Assembly: GCF_000878195.1 (NCBI RefSeq)
Contig: NZ_JXST01000016.1
Coordinates: 1-64,000, forward strand
Reading direction: 5' to 3'
From: Mycolicibacterium llatzerense
Lineage (GTDB): Bacteria > Actinomycetota > Actinomycetes > Mycobacteriales > Mycobacteriaceae
Length of the DNA: 64,000 bases
Shown here one piece after another: positions 36,122-46,430 of this stretch (positions are counted from its first letter, which is position 1; each line of letters opens with the position of its first letter). The position numbers and the translations under genes were made by a program. A model generated the notes under the pieces. The model saw only the letters and a program-made list of their open reading frames with translations, ran no database searches and was not told the DNA's origin.

Positions 36122-36202
36122 GGCGGGGCAGCCCCTACACCGCATTGAACGATTTCCGCGCGCCCTACGTGTCAACGGGTATAGGACCGGAAGGACCCTG
36201 AG

Positions 36203-36502
36203 ATGCGTACTGCACTAATAACTCTCATTACTCTCGCCGCCACTGCCGCCGTTCTTGCCCCCGCCGCGCCGGCAGCGGCCGAGTCAGCCATCGCCACGAT
36301 CGGCCAGTTGGAGGCCGAGGGATTCCACGTCAACGTCGACCGGGTCGGCAGCGGGCCGCTCGATCAGTGTGTGGTGACCAGTGTCCGCAACCCGCAGGAG
36401 CAGACCAGGCTCATTCGGGTGGACGGTCCCGGCAACCGCGATCAGGTCATCCGCGTGGTGGTCCGCCGGACCATCACCGTGTCACTGGATTGCAGCAAGT
36501 AG
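36203..36502 (+). CDS. Small secreted protein
   Basis: 99 residues. Sec signal peptide MRTALITLITLAATAAVLAP with cleavage expected after APAAPAAA. The mature part of about 72 residues has two cysteines (DQCVVTSV and LDCSK), probably a disulfide. It resembles the many short exported proteins of mycobacteria with an N-terminal GQLEAEGFHVNVDRVG stretch. GGAAGGA 7 nt before the ATG. Convergent with the CocE lipoprotein gene (11 bp between stops). Confidence 0.8.
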   Translation: MRTALITLITLAATAAVLAPAAPAAAESAIATIGQLEAEGFHVNVDRVGSGPLDQCVVTSVRNPQEQTRLIRVDGPGNRDQVIRVVVRRTITVSLDCSK

Positions 36503-36513
36503 CGCCCGGAAGC

Positions 36514-38358
36514 TCAGTGCGCGATGACCGGCAACGTGATCGACGACGGATGCGCCGGGTCGTGCAGGATGGTCTGCGTCGCCACCACGGTCGCCGCGTC
36601 GCGCCCGAATGGCGCCCCGGTGTTGGGATTCGGCGCGAACTGCGGGTAGTCGCTGCTGGAAATCTCCACCCGCACCCGGTCCCCCGCGCTGAGTTGGTAA
36701 CTGGTGGGCCAGATTTGGATGCGGTACTGGTAGGGCTGACCGGGCACGATCGGCGTCGGTGCTGACAGCGAGTCCCGGAACGACGCCCGCAGAATCCCGT
36801 TGTTCAGATTGACGGCCGTCCCGTCTGGCTTGACCACCACCAGCTTGGCCGTGAAATCGGTGTCCACCGCAGAGGATTGGGCCCACAGCGTGACGGTGGC
36901 CGCCCCGGTGATCTCGGTGGCGTGAGGCACCGGGTCGCCGGTATAGACCAGAACGTCGGAGCGCTGCTCCACGGGTGTCTGATCATAGGGTCCCTGCGGA
37001 CCGGAACGCGCACCGCAGCACGAGTGCCCGCCCAGGCTCGGAGCCGGGTTCAGCGGGTCGTAGGTGTAGGTGTCGGGCGACTGCGGTCCGGGCAGGACGG
37101 ACAGCAGCTTCCCCTCGCGGTCGGCGATACCGCCGGCGCCGGACAGGAAGTAGTTGATCCATTGAGTCTGTGGCAGTGGCCAATTGGTGGCCGTCTGCCA
37201 GGTGTTGGAGCCCATGGTGAAGTAGTCGACGCGCGGCTTGCCGGCCACGCCATTGTCGACTCCCTTGAGGAAGTGGTCGAACCAGGCCAGCATCAGCTCG
37301 TTGATCGGACTGTTGCCCACTGCCCCAATGTCTTTGAGCATCGGGGCAGGTTCGGAATCGGGACGGCCCCAGGCCACGTGGTCCCACGGCCCGATCACCA
37401 AGCGCTGGTTCGCACGCGCAACGTCATTGCCGCCGTGGGCGACCATCCCGGCGAAGTTCTCCACTCCCCCGGCCAGGAAGGCGTCGTACCAGCCCTCGAA
37501 GTGCAGCACCGGAATTCGCACTGCCGGATACCGGTCGCGGATGCTGAGCTGCTGCCAGAAGGCATCACGCGTGTTGTGCCGGACCCAGTCGAAATACCAC
37601 GGCGCCACCGCCGGGTTGTGCGGCTGCATCGGCGGAAGGTCTTGTTGCGGGCGGAAATTCAGCCAGCGGGTCGGGTCGGCTGCAGCATCCCGCAACAGCT
37701 GCTCCGCCTGGGCGTCCCGGCGGTTCTGCGCGGCCCCGAGGGCGATCGAATCGATGGCCCACGGCTGCACGAACCCCAGCCGGAACTCGCCGCCCTCGTA
37801 GGTCCAGCCGTCGTAGTAGTCGGACGCCGTGTTGGCCGGCGCAATGGTCACCAGATGCGGCGGCGCCGTCACCGCCGCAAGCCACTGCGTCGCACCGACA
37901 TACGACGACCCGTACATGGCGACCTTGCCGTTGGCCCCGGGCAGTCCGGCTGCCCATTCGACGGTGTCGTAGCCGTCGGCCATGTCGTTGGTGAACTCAC
38001 TGAACACCCCGCCGGAGCTGCCCTGGCCCCGAACATCTTGAATGACAACGAGATAGCAGTGCGAGGCGAACCAGTCCGGCGGCTGGTAGCGCTCCGGCGA
38101 GGTCTGCGCCCCCGACTTTCCGTACTGCGTGCGCATGAGCAGCACCGGTACGGGGTCAGCGGTCTTCGGGCGGTATACGTCAGCGCGCAGGACGACGCCG
38201 TCGCGCATGGTGGCGCCGACGTCGCGTTGAGTATCGACCGCGCACGGCCCCCGACCCGCGGCAGCAGGAAACAGCGAGCCCGGCGGGCGGTCGGCACCAC
38301 AGGCGGCCAACAGCACCAGCACCATCGCGAACACCGCACCGCGGATCAAAGCGCGCAC
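36514..38358 (-). CDS. CocE/NonD family hydrolase, lipoprotein
   Basis: 614 residues. Lipoprotein signal with Cys20 (VLVLLAAC). S15 peptidase/CocE alpha/beta-hydrolase domain with VVIQDVRGQGSSGG, the nucleophile elbow MYGSSYVG (Ser152) and a C-terminal jelly-roll domain (about 400-610) as in cocaine esterase. Hydrolyses an ester or peptide at the outer face of the membrane; the substrate is unknown. GTG start at 38358. Same strand as the lipoprotein gene at 38403, 44 bp downstream of it. Confidence 0.88.
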   Translation of the reverse strand: MRALIRGAVFAMVLVLLAACGADRPPGSLFPAAAGRGPCAVDTQRDVGATMRDGVVLRADVYRPKTADPVPVLLMRTQYGKSGAQTSPERYQPPDWFASHCYLVVIQDVRGQGSSGGVFSEFTNDMADGYDTVEWAAGLPGANGKVAMYGSSYVGATQWLAAVTAPPHLVTIAPANTASDYYDGWTYEGGEFRLGFVQPWAIDSIALGAAQNRRDAQAEQLLRDAAADPTRWLNFRPQQDLPPMQPHNPAVAPWYFDWVRHNTRDAFWQQLSIRDRYPAVRIPVLHFEGWYDAFLAGGVENFAGMVAHGGNDVARANQRLVIGPWDHVAWGRPDSEPAPMLKDIGAVGNSPINELMLAWFDHFLKGVDNGVAGKPRVDYFTMGSNTWQTATNWPLPQTQWINYFLSGAGGIADREGKLLSVLPGPQSPDTYTYDPLNPAPSLGGHSCCGARSGPQGPYDQTPVEQRSDVLVYTGDPVPHATEITGAATVTLWAQSSAVDTDFTAKLVVVKPDGTAVNLNNGILRASFRDSLSAPTPIVPGQPYQYRIQIWPTSYQLSAGDRVRVEISSSDYPQFAPNPNTGAPFGRDAATVVATQTILHDPAHPSSITLPVIAH

Positions 38359-38402
38359 GCTTCTACGCTAGTGCCTCGCCGAAATCGGGTGTGCGCAGGC
38401 GG

Positions 38403-38924
38403 TTACGGAAGCCCGCGGCCGCCCGACGTCGTCGTCAGGACCAGGACGTTCTGATCCCGGTCCAGGAACGCCTGGGTCGCCATGGTGGGGCTGGAGAACA
38501 GCTTGTTCAGCTCGGGGCCCGACAGGTACGGACCGTCGGGCAGCTCCGACTGCAGAATCTTCTGCACCATCGGTTGCCGGTCGGTGGCAACCGGGTGGTA
38601 CTCCGCCAACAGCCGGGTGGTCTCCGCAGGCGACAGTTTGACCACCGCGTCGATCCAGTTCACCTTGCCGGCCAGGCTGGGATCACCACTGTTGTTCCAG
38701 GTGACCCACACCGCTTCGTCGGGCTTGTGCAGTTGCGGGAACTGCCAGACCAATTGCTGGACGTCGTGCCGGACCATCCCCGGCGGTACCGGCGGGCCCT
38801 TGACGGGCTGCGACGTGCCGCCGAAGAAGTCGAGGCTGCCCAGATTCACGCCGTCGCAGCCGGTCAACGCCACCCCAACCAGGGCCAGCAACGCGACGAG
38901 CCTTCCCACCGGGTTGTTTCGCAT
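38403..38924 (-). CDS. Lipoprotein of unknown function
   Basis: 173 residues. MRNNPVGRLVALLALVGVAL then TGC gives a lipobox with Cys23. The mature domain contains VWVTWNNSGDPSLAGKVNWID and FLDRDQNVLVLTTTSGG; no family recognised. The ATG at 38924 has GGGAGGT upstream; an in-frame start at 38942 is possible. Probably co-transcribed with the CocE-type hydrolase. Confidence 0.75.
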   Translation of the reverse strand: MRNNPVGRLVALLALVGVALTGCDGVNLGSLDFFGGTSQPVKGPPVPPGMVRHDVQQLVWQFPQLHKPDEAVWVTWNNSGDPSLAGKVNWIDAVVKLSPAETTRLLAEYHPVATDRQPMVQKILQSELPDGPYLSGPELNKLFSSPTMATQAFLDRDQNVLVLTTTSGGRGLP

Positions 38925-39136
38925 GCCTCGACCTCCCGTCACGAGGGTGCCCTGATGTGCGGAAATTCTAACTCTGAAACCCGCTGATCAGCAGTTCTTC
39001 AGCAAACACTGCAGCGCGTCGCCGGAATCGTAATTATCGCGCATTGCAATATAAGCCGCCACCGCAGGCGCACGCCTCAGCTAATCTCACACCCATCCGC
39101 CCCAAGGCGATTACGTCACACCTTTCGCGGGCACGC

Positions 39137-39172
39137 AAAAGCCCCCAATTCCCTTGAGAATTGGGGGCTTTC
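39137..39172 (-). terminator. Intrinsic terminator of sahH
   Basis: AAGCCCCCAATTC (39139-39151) pairs with GAATTGGGGGCTT (39158-39170) around a 6-nt loop. On the minus strand it is followed by TTTGCG. It begins about 27 bp after the sahH stop. Confidence 0.9.
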
Positions 39173-39198
39173 GCGTTTGCTCGTGCCGCGAAGGCTAC

Positions 39199-40659
<1,461 letters not shown>

Positions 40660-40687
40660 GGATTAGAGCCCCATTCATTCGTCAGTT

Positions 40688-40749
40688 GCCTGTGCGTGCG
40701 CCAAAGCGCACCGGAGTGACCCCATGGCCTGCGGGCTCGCGGGACAGGC
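40688..40749 (-). promoter_or_regulatory. Potential structured leader of sahH (three-way junction)
   Basis: GCCTGT and ACAGGC at the two ends (40744-40749 and 40688-40693) can pair and enclose two hairpins: GTGCGC/GCGCAC with a 4-nt loop (40696-40701/40706-40711) and GCG/CGC (40731-40740). The element ends 28 nt before the sahH ATG. Closed junctions of this kind are typical of riboswitches, but the sequence does not match the SAH or SAM-IV consensus I know. Status: candidate. Confidence 0.4.
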
Positions 40750-40782
40750 ACCAAGAAAACTGCTCGCATGGCGCGCTGACGG

Positions 40783-41439
40783 CTACGGAGTATCCGTACT
40801 ACCGTAACGGTCGGCGAACGGCGTCATGAGCCGGGCCAGGTCAGCGGCCACATCGTGGTCCGCTTCCGGCGGCATTGACACGTAACTGATCGCCAGCCGG
40901 ACGATCGCCCGAGCTAGCACCCCGGCGTCTTCGTCGGAGGTCCGCACCCAGCTGCTGCGGAAGATCTCGGTCAGGCGCACAGAACAATGCGAAATGATCG
41001 GCGCGCTGTCGGTGGTGATGATCTGCAGCAGATCCGGCTTGGCGACGCCGGTCAGCAACGAGATGACCAGCGGGTCGGACGCCGACTCGGTGAAGAACAT
41101 CCGGAAGCCCTGCAGGAACGCCGCGTGGATGTCACCGACGTTGGCGTAGATGGAGTGCTCGACGGCGTCGACCAGGCGATCGGCGAGGCGCATCGCGTAG
41201 CCCTCGGCCAGGCCCTGGCGCGAGCCGAATTCGTTGTAGATGGTCTGCCGACTGATGCCGGCGGCGCGGGCGACGTCGGAGAGCGTGATGGACGACCAGT
41301 CCTTGGCCAGCAACAGCTCTCGCATGCCGTCCAGGATCGAGTGCCGCAGCAGGACCCGCGAGGCCTCGGCGTACGGCACACGAGGTGCCGCGGGGCGCGG
41401 CACCTCGGGTCCGTCGGGTACTGCGGCGGCGGCGGTCAC
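40783..41439 (-). CDS. TetR-family regulator of the alkB-rubredoxin operon (Rv3249c-like)
   Basis: 218 residues. DNA-binding helix-turn-helix [21 protein letters not shown] after an unusually long, proline-rich N-terminus. The last gene of the alkB-rubA-rubB operon; the GTG overlaps the rubB stop by four bases. Feedback control of the operon through its own position is likely. A longer in-frame opening up to 41586 is a shadow of rubB. Confidence 0.9.
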   Translation of the reverse strand: MTAAAAVPDGPEVPRPAAPRVPYAEASRVLLRHSILDGMRELLLAKDWSSITLSDVARAAGISRQTIYNEFGSRQGLAEGYAMRLADRLVDAVEHSIYANVGDIHAAFLQGFRMFFTESASDPLVISLLTGVAKPDLLQIITTDSAPIISHCSVRLTEIFRSSWVRTSDEDAGVLARAIVRLAISYVSMPPEADHDVAADLARLMTPFADRYGSTDTP

Positions 41440-41621
41440 GACGCCACGACCTCCACCATGTCGAAATCGGCCTTGGCAGCGCCGCAGTCCGGGCAGCTCC
41501 AGTCGTCGGGGATGTCGGCCCAGCGGGTGCCGGGCGCGATGCCGTCCTCCGGCCAGCCCTTCTCCTCGTCGTACTCGAAGCCGCACTGCAGGCAGACGAA
41601 CTTCTTGAACGGCTCACTCAT
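41436..41621 (-). CDS. rubB: Rubredoxin RubB
   Basis: 61 residues. Two CxxC(G) knuckles bind one iron: [18 protein letters not shown] and [15 protein letters not shown]. Carries electrons to AlkB. The ATG at 41621 overlaps the rubA stop (ATGA), and its stop overlaps the tetR start (GTGA). Confidence 0.95.
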   Translation of the reverse strand: MSEPFKKFVCLQCGFEYDEEKGWPEDGIAPGTRWADIPDDWSCPDCGAAKADFDMVEVVAS

Positions 41622-41791
41622 TGGTTCACTCCCACCTGTTCGAAATCGACCTTCTCGCGGACCGCACAGTCGGGGCAGCACCACTCGTCGGGGACATCAT
41701 CCCACGCCGTGCCGGCCGGAAACCCTTCACGCGGAGCCCCTTTGGCCTCGTCATAGACATAACCACAGCCCGGGCAAGCGTATGACCTCAT
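41618..41791 (-). CDS. rubA: Rubredoxin RubA
   Basis: 57 residues. [20 protein letters not shown] and [16 protein letters not shown] give the four iron ligands. AlkG1/AlkG2-type pair with RubB. The ATG at 41791 lies 2 nt after the alkB stop, so translation is coupled. Confidence 0.95.
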   Translation of the reverse strand: MRSYACPGCGYVYDEAKGAPREGFPAGTAWDDVPDEWCCPDCAVREKVDFEQVGVNQ

Positions 41792-41793
41792 AC

Positions 41794-43017
41794 TCAGGCC
41801 ACCCCGTACTTGGCCATCACCTTGTTCCGCACCCGCGGGTGGACGTTGACCTTGGTGATGTCGCCGTCGTAGTGCTCGATGACCCGGTGGTCCATCATCC
41901 GGCGCCACAGCGGCGGGATGTAGGTCAGGCCGATCAGGGTGGCGTAGCCACTGGGCAGGTTCGGGGCGCCGTCGATGCTGCGCAGCGTCTGGTAGCGACG
42001 CGTCGGGTTGGCGTGGTGGTCACTGTGCCGCTGCAGGTGGTACAGGAACAGGTTGGTGACGATGTGGTCGGAGTTCCAGCTGTGCACCGGCGCGCAGCGC
42101 TCGTAGCGTCCGCTCTCGGTCTTCTGCCGCAGCAGGCCGTAGTGCTCCAGGTAGTTGACCGACTCCAGCAGGCTGAATCCGTAGATGCCCTGGATCAGGA
42201 CGAACGGGATGAGCGCGGGCCCGAACACCGCGATCAGGACGCCGAAGAACACCAGCGACATGAGCCACGCGTTGAGGACGTCGTTCTTGAGGTAGGTGCG
42301 GGGGTCCCACGGGCTGCGTCCGAGGCGACGGATGCGCTGGGCCTCCAGCTCGACCGAGGACTTCAGGGCACCCCACACGGTGCGCGGCAGGAACTCCCAG
42401 AAGGTCTCACCGAAGCGGGCCGACGCGGGGTCTTCCGGGGTGGCGACGCGGACGTGGTGACCGCGGTTGTGCTCGATGTAGAAGTGGCCGTAGAACGTCT
42501 GAGCCAGGGTGATCTTGGCCAGCCAGCGCTCGAGGTTCTCCTTCTTGTGCCCCATCTCGTGCGCGGTGTTGATACCGACGCCACCCAGCACGCCGACCGA
42601 CAGTGCGACGCCGAGCTTGGCCCACCAGGCCAGCCCGCCCTCGAAGCCGAGCCAGCTCAGGTCCTTGGCGGTGAACAGGTACGCGCCCATGATGACGCTG
42701 GCGTACTGGAACGGGATGTAGACGTAGGTGCAGTAGCGGTAGTACTTGTCGTTCGCCAGCTGGTCCATCATCTCGTCGGGCGGGTTCTCCCCGTCGGGCC
42801 CGAACTTCAGGTCGAGGATCGGCAGCAGCACATAGAGCAGGCCGGGGCCGATCCACAGCGGCACCTGCGCCAACGCGTGCCATCCCGCCTGGTTCAGTGC
42901 CCAGATCAGCGGGAGCATCACGAACAGCGCCGTGGGCGCGATCAGGCCCATGAGCCACAGATGACGCTTGCGATCACGCCATTGCTCAACGTTGACGTCG
43001 GATACCTCGACTGACAC
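41794..43017 (-). CDS. alkB: AlkB, alkane 1-monooxygenase
   Basis: 407 residues, integral-membrane di-iron hydroxylase that converts n-alkanes to 1-alkanols. Histidine boxes H153-EMG-H157, H183-NRG-H187H188 and H331-SD-H334H335 are present, plus the AlkB-specific NYLEHYGL (288-295). Six hydrophobic segments precede and intersperse these. GTG at 43017 with GGAGGT 6 nt upstream; an in-frame extension to 43071 lacks such a site. First gene of alkB-rubA-rubB-tetR. Confidence 0.95.
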   Translation of the reverse strand: MSVEVSDVNVEQWRDRKRHLWLMGLIAPTALFVMLPLIWALNQAGWHALAQVPLWIGPGLLYVLLPILDLKFGPDGENPPDEMMDQLANDKYYRYCTYVYIPFQYASVIMGAYLFTAKDLSWLGFEGGLAWWAKLGVALSVGVLGGVGINTAHEMGHKKENLERWLAKITLAQTFYGHFYIEHNRGHHVRVATPEDPASARFGETFWEFLPRTVWGALKSSVELEAQRIRRLGRSPWDPRTYLKNDVLNAWLMSLVFFGVLIAVFGPALIPFVLIQGIYGFSLLESVNYLEHYGLLRQKTESGRYERCAPVHSWNSDHIVTNLFLYHLQRHSDHHANPTRRYQTLRSIDGAPNLPSGYATLIGLTYIPPLWRRMMDHRVIEHYDGDITKVNVHPRVRNKVMAKYGVA

Positions 43018-43057
43018 GGGTCCACCTCCATTGGTTTGCCGACAACTTGTGATCTTG

Positions 43058-43086
43058 ACTATAGATCGCATTTTGTCGCCGGTCTA
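43058..43086 (-). promoter_or_regulatory. Likely alkB promoter
   Basis: On the minus strand TAGACC (43086-43081), 17 nt, TATAGT (43063-43058), giving a good -35/-10 pair about 40 bp before the alkB start. ATTTTGT occurs at 43070-43076 between the boxes and again at 43100-43106 and 43149-43155 upstream, direct repeats that may bind the operon's TetR protein. Confidence 0.6.
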
Positions 43087-43160
43087 GACATTGGAGGCGA
43101 TTTTGTAAAACGACTTGTGGCAGCCGTCACCGCTGCAGGTGGCTGCGGATTTTGTCGGCG

Positions 43161-44072
43161 TCAGCCGCGATACAGGTCGGGCTCGATGTAGATGATGCGG
43201 GCATTGGGGACCGCTGCGCGGATCGCGACCTCGGCGGCGTCGATCGTCGTGGCGACCGTCTCCAGGTCGGTCGTCGGGGCCAGCGCGACCTTCACACCGA
43301 CGAGCATCTCCTCCGGCCCCAGGTACTGGGTCCGAAGGTGGATGACGCGGTCGATGTGCGCCGTCTGCTCCAGCGCGCTGCGGATGCTGCCGGTCTCGTC
43401 GACGGTCGCGCCTTCACCGATCAGCAGGCTCTTCATCTCGACCATCAGCACCACCGCGATGATGCCGAGCAGCACACCGATGGCCGCGGTGCCGATGCCG
43501 TCCCACACCGGGTCACCCGTCAGCATCGACAGGCCCACACCGCCCAGGGCCAGCACCAGACCGATCAGCGCGCCGGTGTCCTCCAGCAGAACCACCGGCA
43601 GCTCCGGGTTACGCGAGGTCCGGATGAACCGCCACCAGCTGCCGGTTCCCTTGAGCGGACGCGATTCCTTCACCGCGGTGTAGAAGCTGAAACCCTCGAG
43701 CCCGATCGCGACGACCAGGATGGCCACGGCGACGATCGGCGAGGACAGCGGCTCCGGGTGACTGATCTTGTGATAGCCCTCGTACAGCGCGAACATGGCG
43801 CCGAGGCTGAACAGCACCAGCGCCACCACGAACGAATAGAAGTAGCGGCTGCGGCCGTAGCCGAACGGATGCAGATGGTCGGCATCCTTGCGCGCCTGCC
43901 GCTGCCCCCACAGCAGCAGCCCCTGGTTGGACGTGTCCGCCAGCGAGTGCACCGACTCCGCGAGCATCGACGAACTGCCCGTGATCAGAAAGCCGACGAA
44001 CTTCGCCGCCGCGATCCCGGCATTGGCCAACAGCGCCGCGACAATCGCGCGCGCACTCCCCGAGGCCGACAT
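43161..44072 (-). CDS. Cation diffusion facilitator (CDF) metal exporter
   Basis: 303 residues, six membrane segments. Metal site residues appear in HSLADTSNQ (helix 2) and EDTGALIGL (helix 5); a C-terminal cytosolic domain (about 215-303) completes the fold. Exports Zn, Fe or Mn. The HSLADTSNQ signature groups it with Zn/Fe-type CDFs, by pattern. The ATG at 44072 is 22 bp after manA on the same strand, so it is the last gene of the mannose operon. Confidence 0.88.
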   Translation of the reverse strand: MSASGSARAIVAALLANAGIAAAKFVGFLITGSSSMLAESVHSLADTSNQGLLLWGQRQARKDADHLHPFGYGRSRYFYSFVVALVLFSLGAMFALYEGYHKISHPEPLSSPIVAVAILVVAIGLEGFSFYTAVKESRPLKGTGSWWRFIRTSRNPELPVVLLEDTGALIGLVLALGGVGLSMLTGDPVWDGIGTAAIGVLLGIIAVVLMVEMKSLLIGEGATVDETGSIRSALEQTAHIDRVIHLRTQYLGPEEMLVGVKVALAPTTDLETVATTIDAAEVAIRAAVPNARIIYIEPDLYRG

Positions 44073-44094
44073 GACCTGCCCTTTCGTAGGTTTT

Positions 44095-45333
44095 TTAGAT
44101 CCCTACCGTCGCACGGAACACCGTCGACGGCTCTTCGGCCACCAGCCGCACGGGTCCCTCCCCGGCGGCGATCCAGGCGGCGGCCCCCTGGTTCAGCGTC
44201 AGCTCGCCACCTGCGGAATGCACCTGCACCCGGCCCTGCGTGCCCAGCAGAATCTGCGGGCCGGCGTGCTCCTTGGGCACCTCGACCGCACTGCCCACCC
44301 GGTCGTCGCCGATCCGCAGGATCGACACCGCGAACTCCGGTGCGGGCGTGTCGAACACTTCCTCGACGCCGGCGGTTGAGCCATGTTCGGCCGGCCGCGG
44401 GCGGATCGGCCGACCATCGGTCGGGGTGAAGTCGAGTACGCGAAGAAGTTCCGGCACATCCACGTGCTTGGGAGTCAGGCCACCGCGTAACACGTTGTCG
44501 GAGTTGGCCATGACCTCGAACCCCAGGCCGTGCAGATAAGCGTGCAGATTGCCGGCGGGCAGATAGATGCCCTCCCCCTCGACCAGGCTGATGCGGTTGA
44601 GCAGCATGGCGGCCAGCACGCCGGCATCGCCCGGGTACCGCTCGCCGAGTTCGAGCACCGTCTTGGCCTCGGCCGCGAATTCCGTTGCGCCCGAGCGGAT
44701 ATAGTTCACCGCGCCGTCGAGCACGGCCGGCACCAGCACGTCGAGATCGGGCTGCGGCAAGGTGATCCAGGTGGTGAACACGGCCCGCAGCCCGGCCCCG
44801 TCCGACTGGCCGGCCAGCAGGTTGATGTACGGATCGAGGTCCGACACCGCCAGCGCCCGCATCAACTCGACGGTGCGGGCCACCGGCCGGAATCCCGCGA
44901 GCGCCTCGAACGGGCCAAGGGCCACGATCAACTCGGGTTTGTGGCTGCGGTCCCGGTAGTTGCGATTGCGCGCGTTGACGGCAATGCCTTGGCGCTCTTC
45001 ACGATTGAAGCCCTCGGCGGCCTGCTCGGCACTGGGGTGCGCCTGCAGCGACAGCGGTTCGTCGGCGGCCAGCACCTTCGCCAGGAACGGCAGCATCTCA
45101 CCGAACCGAGCCAGGACCTCAGACCCCAGCTCAGCGCCGGGATCGGCCCGGATGACATCGAGCAGCGACACCTCGCCGTCGGCGGTCTCCAGCCGCGCCG
45201 GGTCCCCCGGGTTCGCACCCAACCACAGTTCAGCCTCGGGATGCGCTGTGGGACTGGGCCTTCCGGCGAAATCGGCCAAGGCGGTACGCGACCCCCAGGC
45301 GTAGTTCCTGACCGCGCCTCGTAGCAGATGCAC
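44095..45333 (-). CDS. manA: Mannose-6-phosphate isomerase
   Basis: 412 residues. Interconverts fructose-6-P and mannose-6-P, feeding GDP-mannose for mannolipids. Zinc-site motifs: LSLQAHPS, KPELIVAL (Glu) and GNLHAYLHGLGFEVMANSDN (His, Asn). The GTG at 45333 lies 5 nt after the preceding gene's stop. Confidence 0.94.
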   Translation of the reverse strand: MHLLRGAVRNYAWGSRTALADFAGRPSPTAHPEAELWLGANPGDPARLETADGEVSLLDVIRADPGAELGSEVLARFGEMLPFLAKVLAADEPLSLQAHPSAEQAAEGFNREERQGIAVNARNRNYRDRSHKPELIVALGPFEALAGFRPVARTVELMRALAVSDLDPYINLLAGQSDGAGLRAVFTTWITLPQPDLDVLVPAVLDGAVNYIRSGATEFAAEAKTVLELGERYPGDAGVLAAMLLNRISLVEGEGIYLPAGNLHAYLHGLGFEVMANSDNVLRGGLTPKHVDVPELLRVLDFTPTDGRPIRPRPAEHGSTAGVEEVFDTPAPEFAVSILRIGDDRVGSAVEVPKEHAGPQILLGTQGRVQVHSAGGELTLNQGAAAWIAAGEGPVRLVAEEPSTVFRATVGI

Positions 45334-45338
45334 TATGT

Positions 45339-46430
45339 CTAACCTCGAACCAGTTTCAGGTACACGGCCGTCATCTCCAGCCGTACCGCCAGCATCGCGA
45401 TCTGTTGTTCCAAGCGGCTGCCCGGCACCTGCAGCCCCGCATCGGGCACGTCGTCGGCGCTGAGCACGTCGACGTCACCACCGAGGGCGTCCATCCGGGC
45501 GATCACGCCGGGGCGTTCCTCATCGGCACACAGCACCACGGTGCGGACCCGGGCCGGCACGGGCCCGTCGATCTCTGGATCGTGGAAAAGCGAGTCCGCG
45601 TAAGACATTTCGACCGTCTGCCGGCCGAGCCCGCCGTGCAACGCGACCAGGGCGTCGGCGCCGCCGGTCGCGGTCACCAGTTGATGGGCCACCCGCAGCA
45701 GCACCGTCGCGGCATGGCGGACCAACGCCAGCATGGCCGCGCCCTCCCCGGCCAGCACCACCTGCCGGCCGGACATCCGCTCGGCCAGGTTCTTGGCCGG
45801 GTTGGTGAAAATCTCGCGGGCCGCGCTGTTGCGCAGGGCCTCGGCGTCCAACTCGTCGGCCAGGGCATCCAGATCGATGCGCAGTGCCGGGTCGACGACC
45901 ATCATGGTCGCGAGCCCCGCCGCCAGGTACCGGGTGAGGCCGAAGTCGTCGGGCACCGACAGCCGCGGCGGCAGCACCACCGCACGGCCGGCGGCGGCGT
46001 CGCGCAACGGACCGTCGTTGGGCGCCACCACGATCACGCGGGCACCGCGGCGCACACCGGTCGCGACCGCGGTCACCAGCGCCGGGTCGGCCGGGTCGTC
46101 GCCCGCCACGATCACGACGTCCAGTGCGCCGATCCACGGCGGCACATCCGGGGTGACCACCAGCGGGATCGACGACGTCGCCCCCAGTGCCGCGGCCAGC
46201 ACGGCCCCGGCCGCGCCGGGTGCTCCGGACGCACCGCGCCCGCACACCCAGGTGACGGTGCGCGGACGTTGGTCGGAGCGCAGCTCGTCGAGTTCGCCTT
46301 CAGTGAGTGCCGCGGCGACCGCGCGGGTCTGCGCGCCGGCCATCGACGCCGCCCGCAGCAGTCCGTCGCGGTCGGCCGCGATCAGGCCGTCGACATCGTC
46401 GAGGTCCAGGGTCGCCGGGGCGGCACTCAT
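45339..46430 (-). CDS. TobH/SIS-like protein of the mannose operon (Rv3256c-like)
   Basis: 363 residues, related to the phosphoglucose/phosphomannose isomerase (SIS) fold: VVLAGEGAAMLALVRHAATVLL and VVIVAGDDPADPALVTAV are typical Rossmann-type strands. The catalytic residues of a true isomerase are not obvious. Conserved between manB and manA in mycobacteria. The ATG overlaps the manB stop (ATGA). Confidence 0.88.
   Translation of the reverse strand: MSAAPATLDLDDVDGLIAADRDGLLRAASMAGAQTRAVAAALTEGELDELRSDQRPRTVTWVCGRGASGAPGAAGAVLAAALGATSSIPLVVTPDVPPWIGALDVVIVAGDDPADPALVTAVATGVRRGARVIVVAPNDGPLRDAAAGRAVVLPPRLSVPDDFGLTRYLAAGLATMMVVDPALRIDLDALADELDAEALRNSAAREIFTNPAKNLAERMSGRQVVLAGEGAAMLALVRHAATVLLRVAHQLVTATGGADALVALHGGLGRQTVEMSYADSLFHDPEIDGPVPARVRTVVLCADEERPGVIARMDALGGDVDVLSADDVPDAGLQVPGSRLEQQIAMLAVRLEMTAVYLKLVRG

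Noticed and set aside
36877-38454. 525-codon plus-strand frame opposite the CocE-type hydrolase
   Set aside because: Composition (Arg, Gly, His) is that of an antisense shadow and the other strand carries an intact hydrolase.
40688-40749. Assignment of the sahH leader to the SAH or SAM-IV riboswitch class
   Set aside because: The conserved core sequences of those classes are not present; kept only as an unassigned structured leader.
40987-43014. 675-codon frame opposite the alkB-rubredoxin-TetR genes
   Set aside because: Spans four well-defined genes on the other strand and has no recognisable motif.
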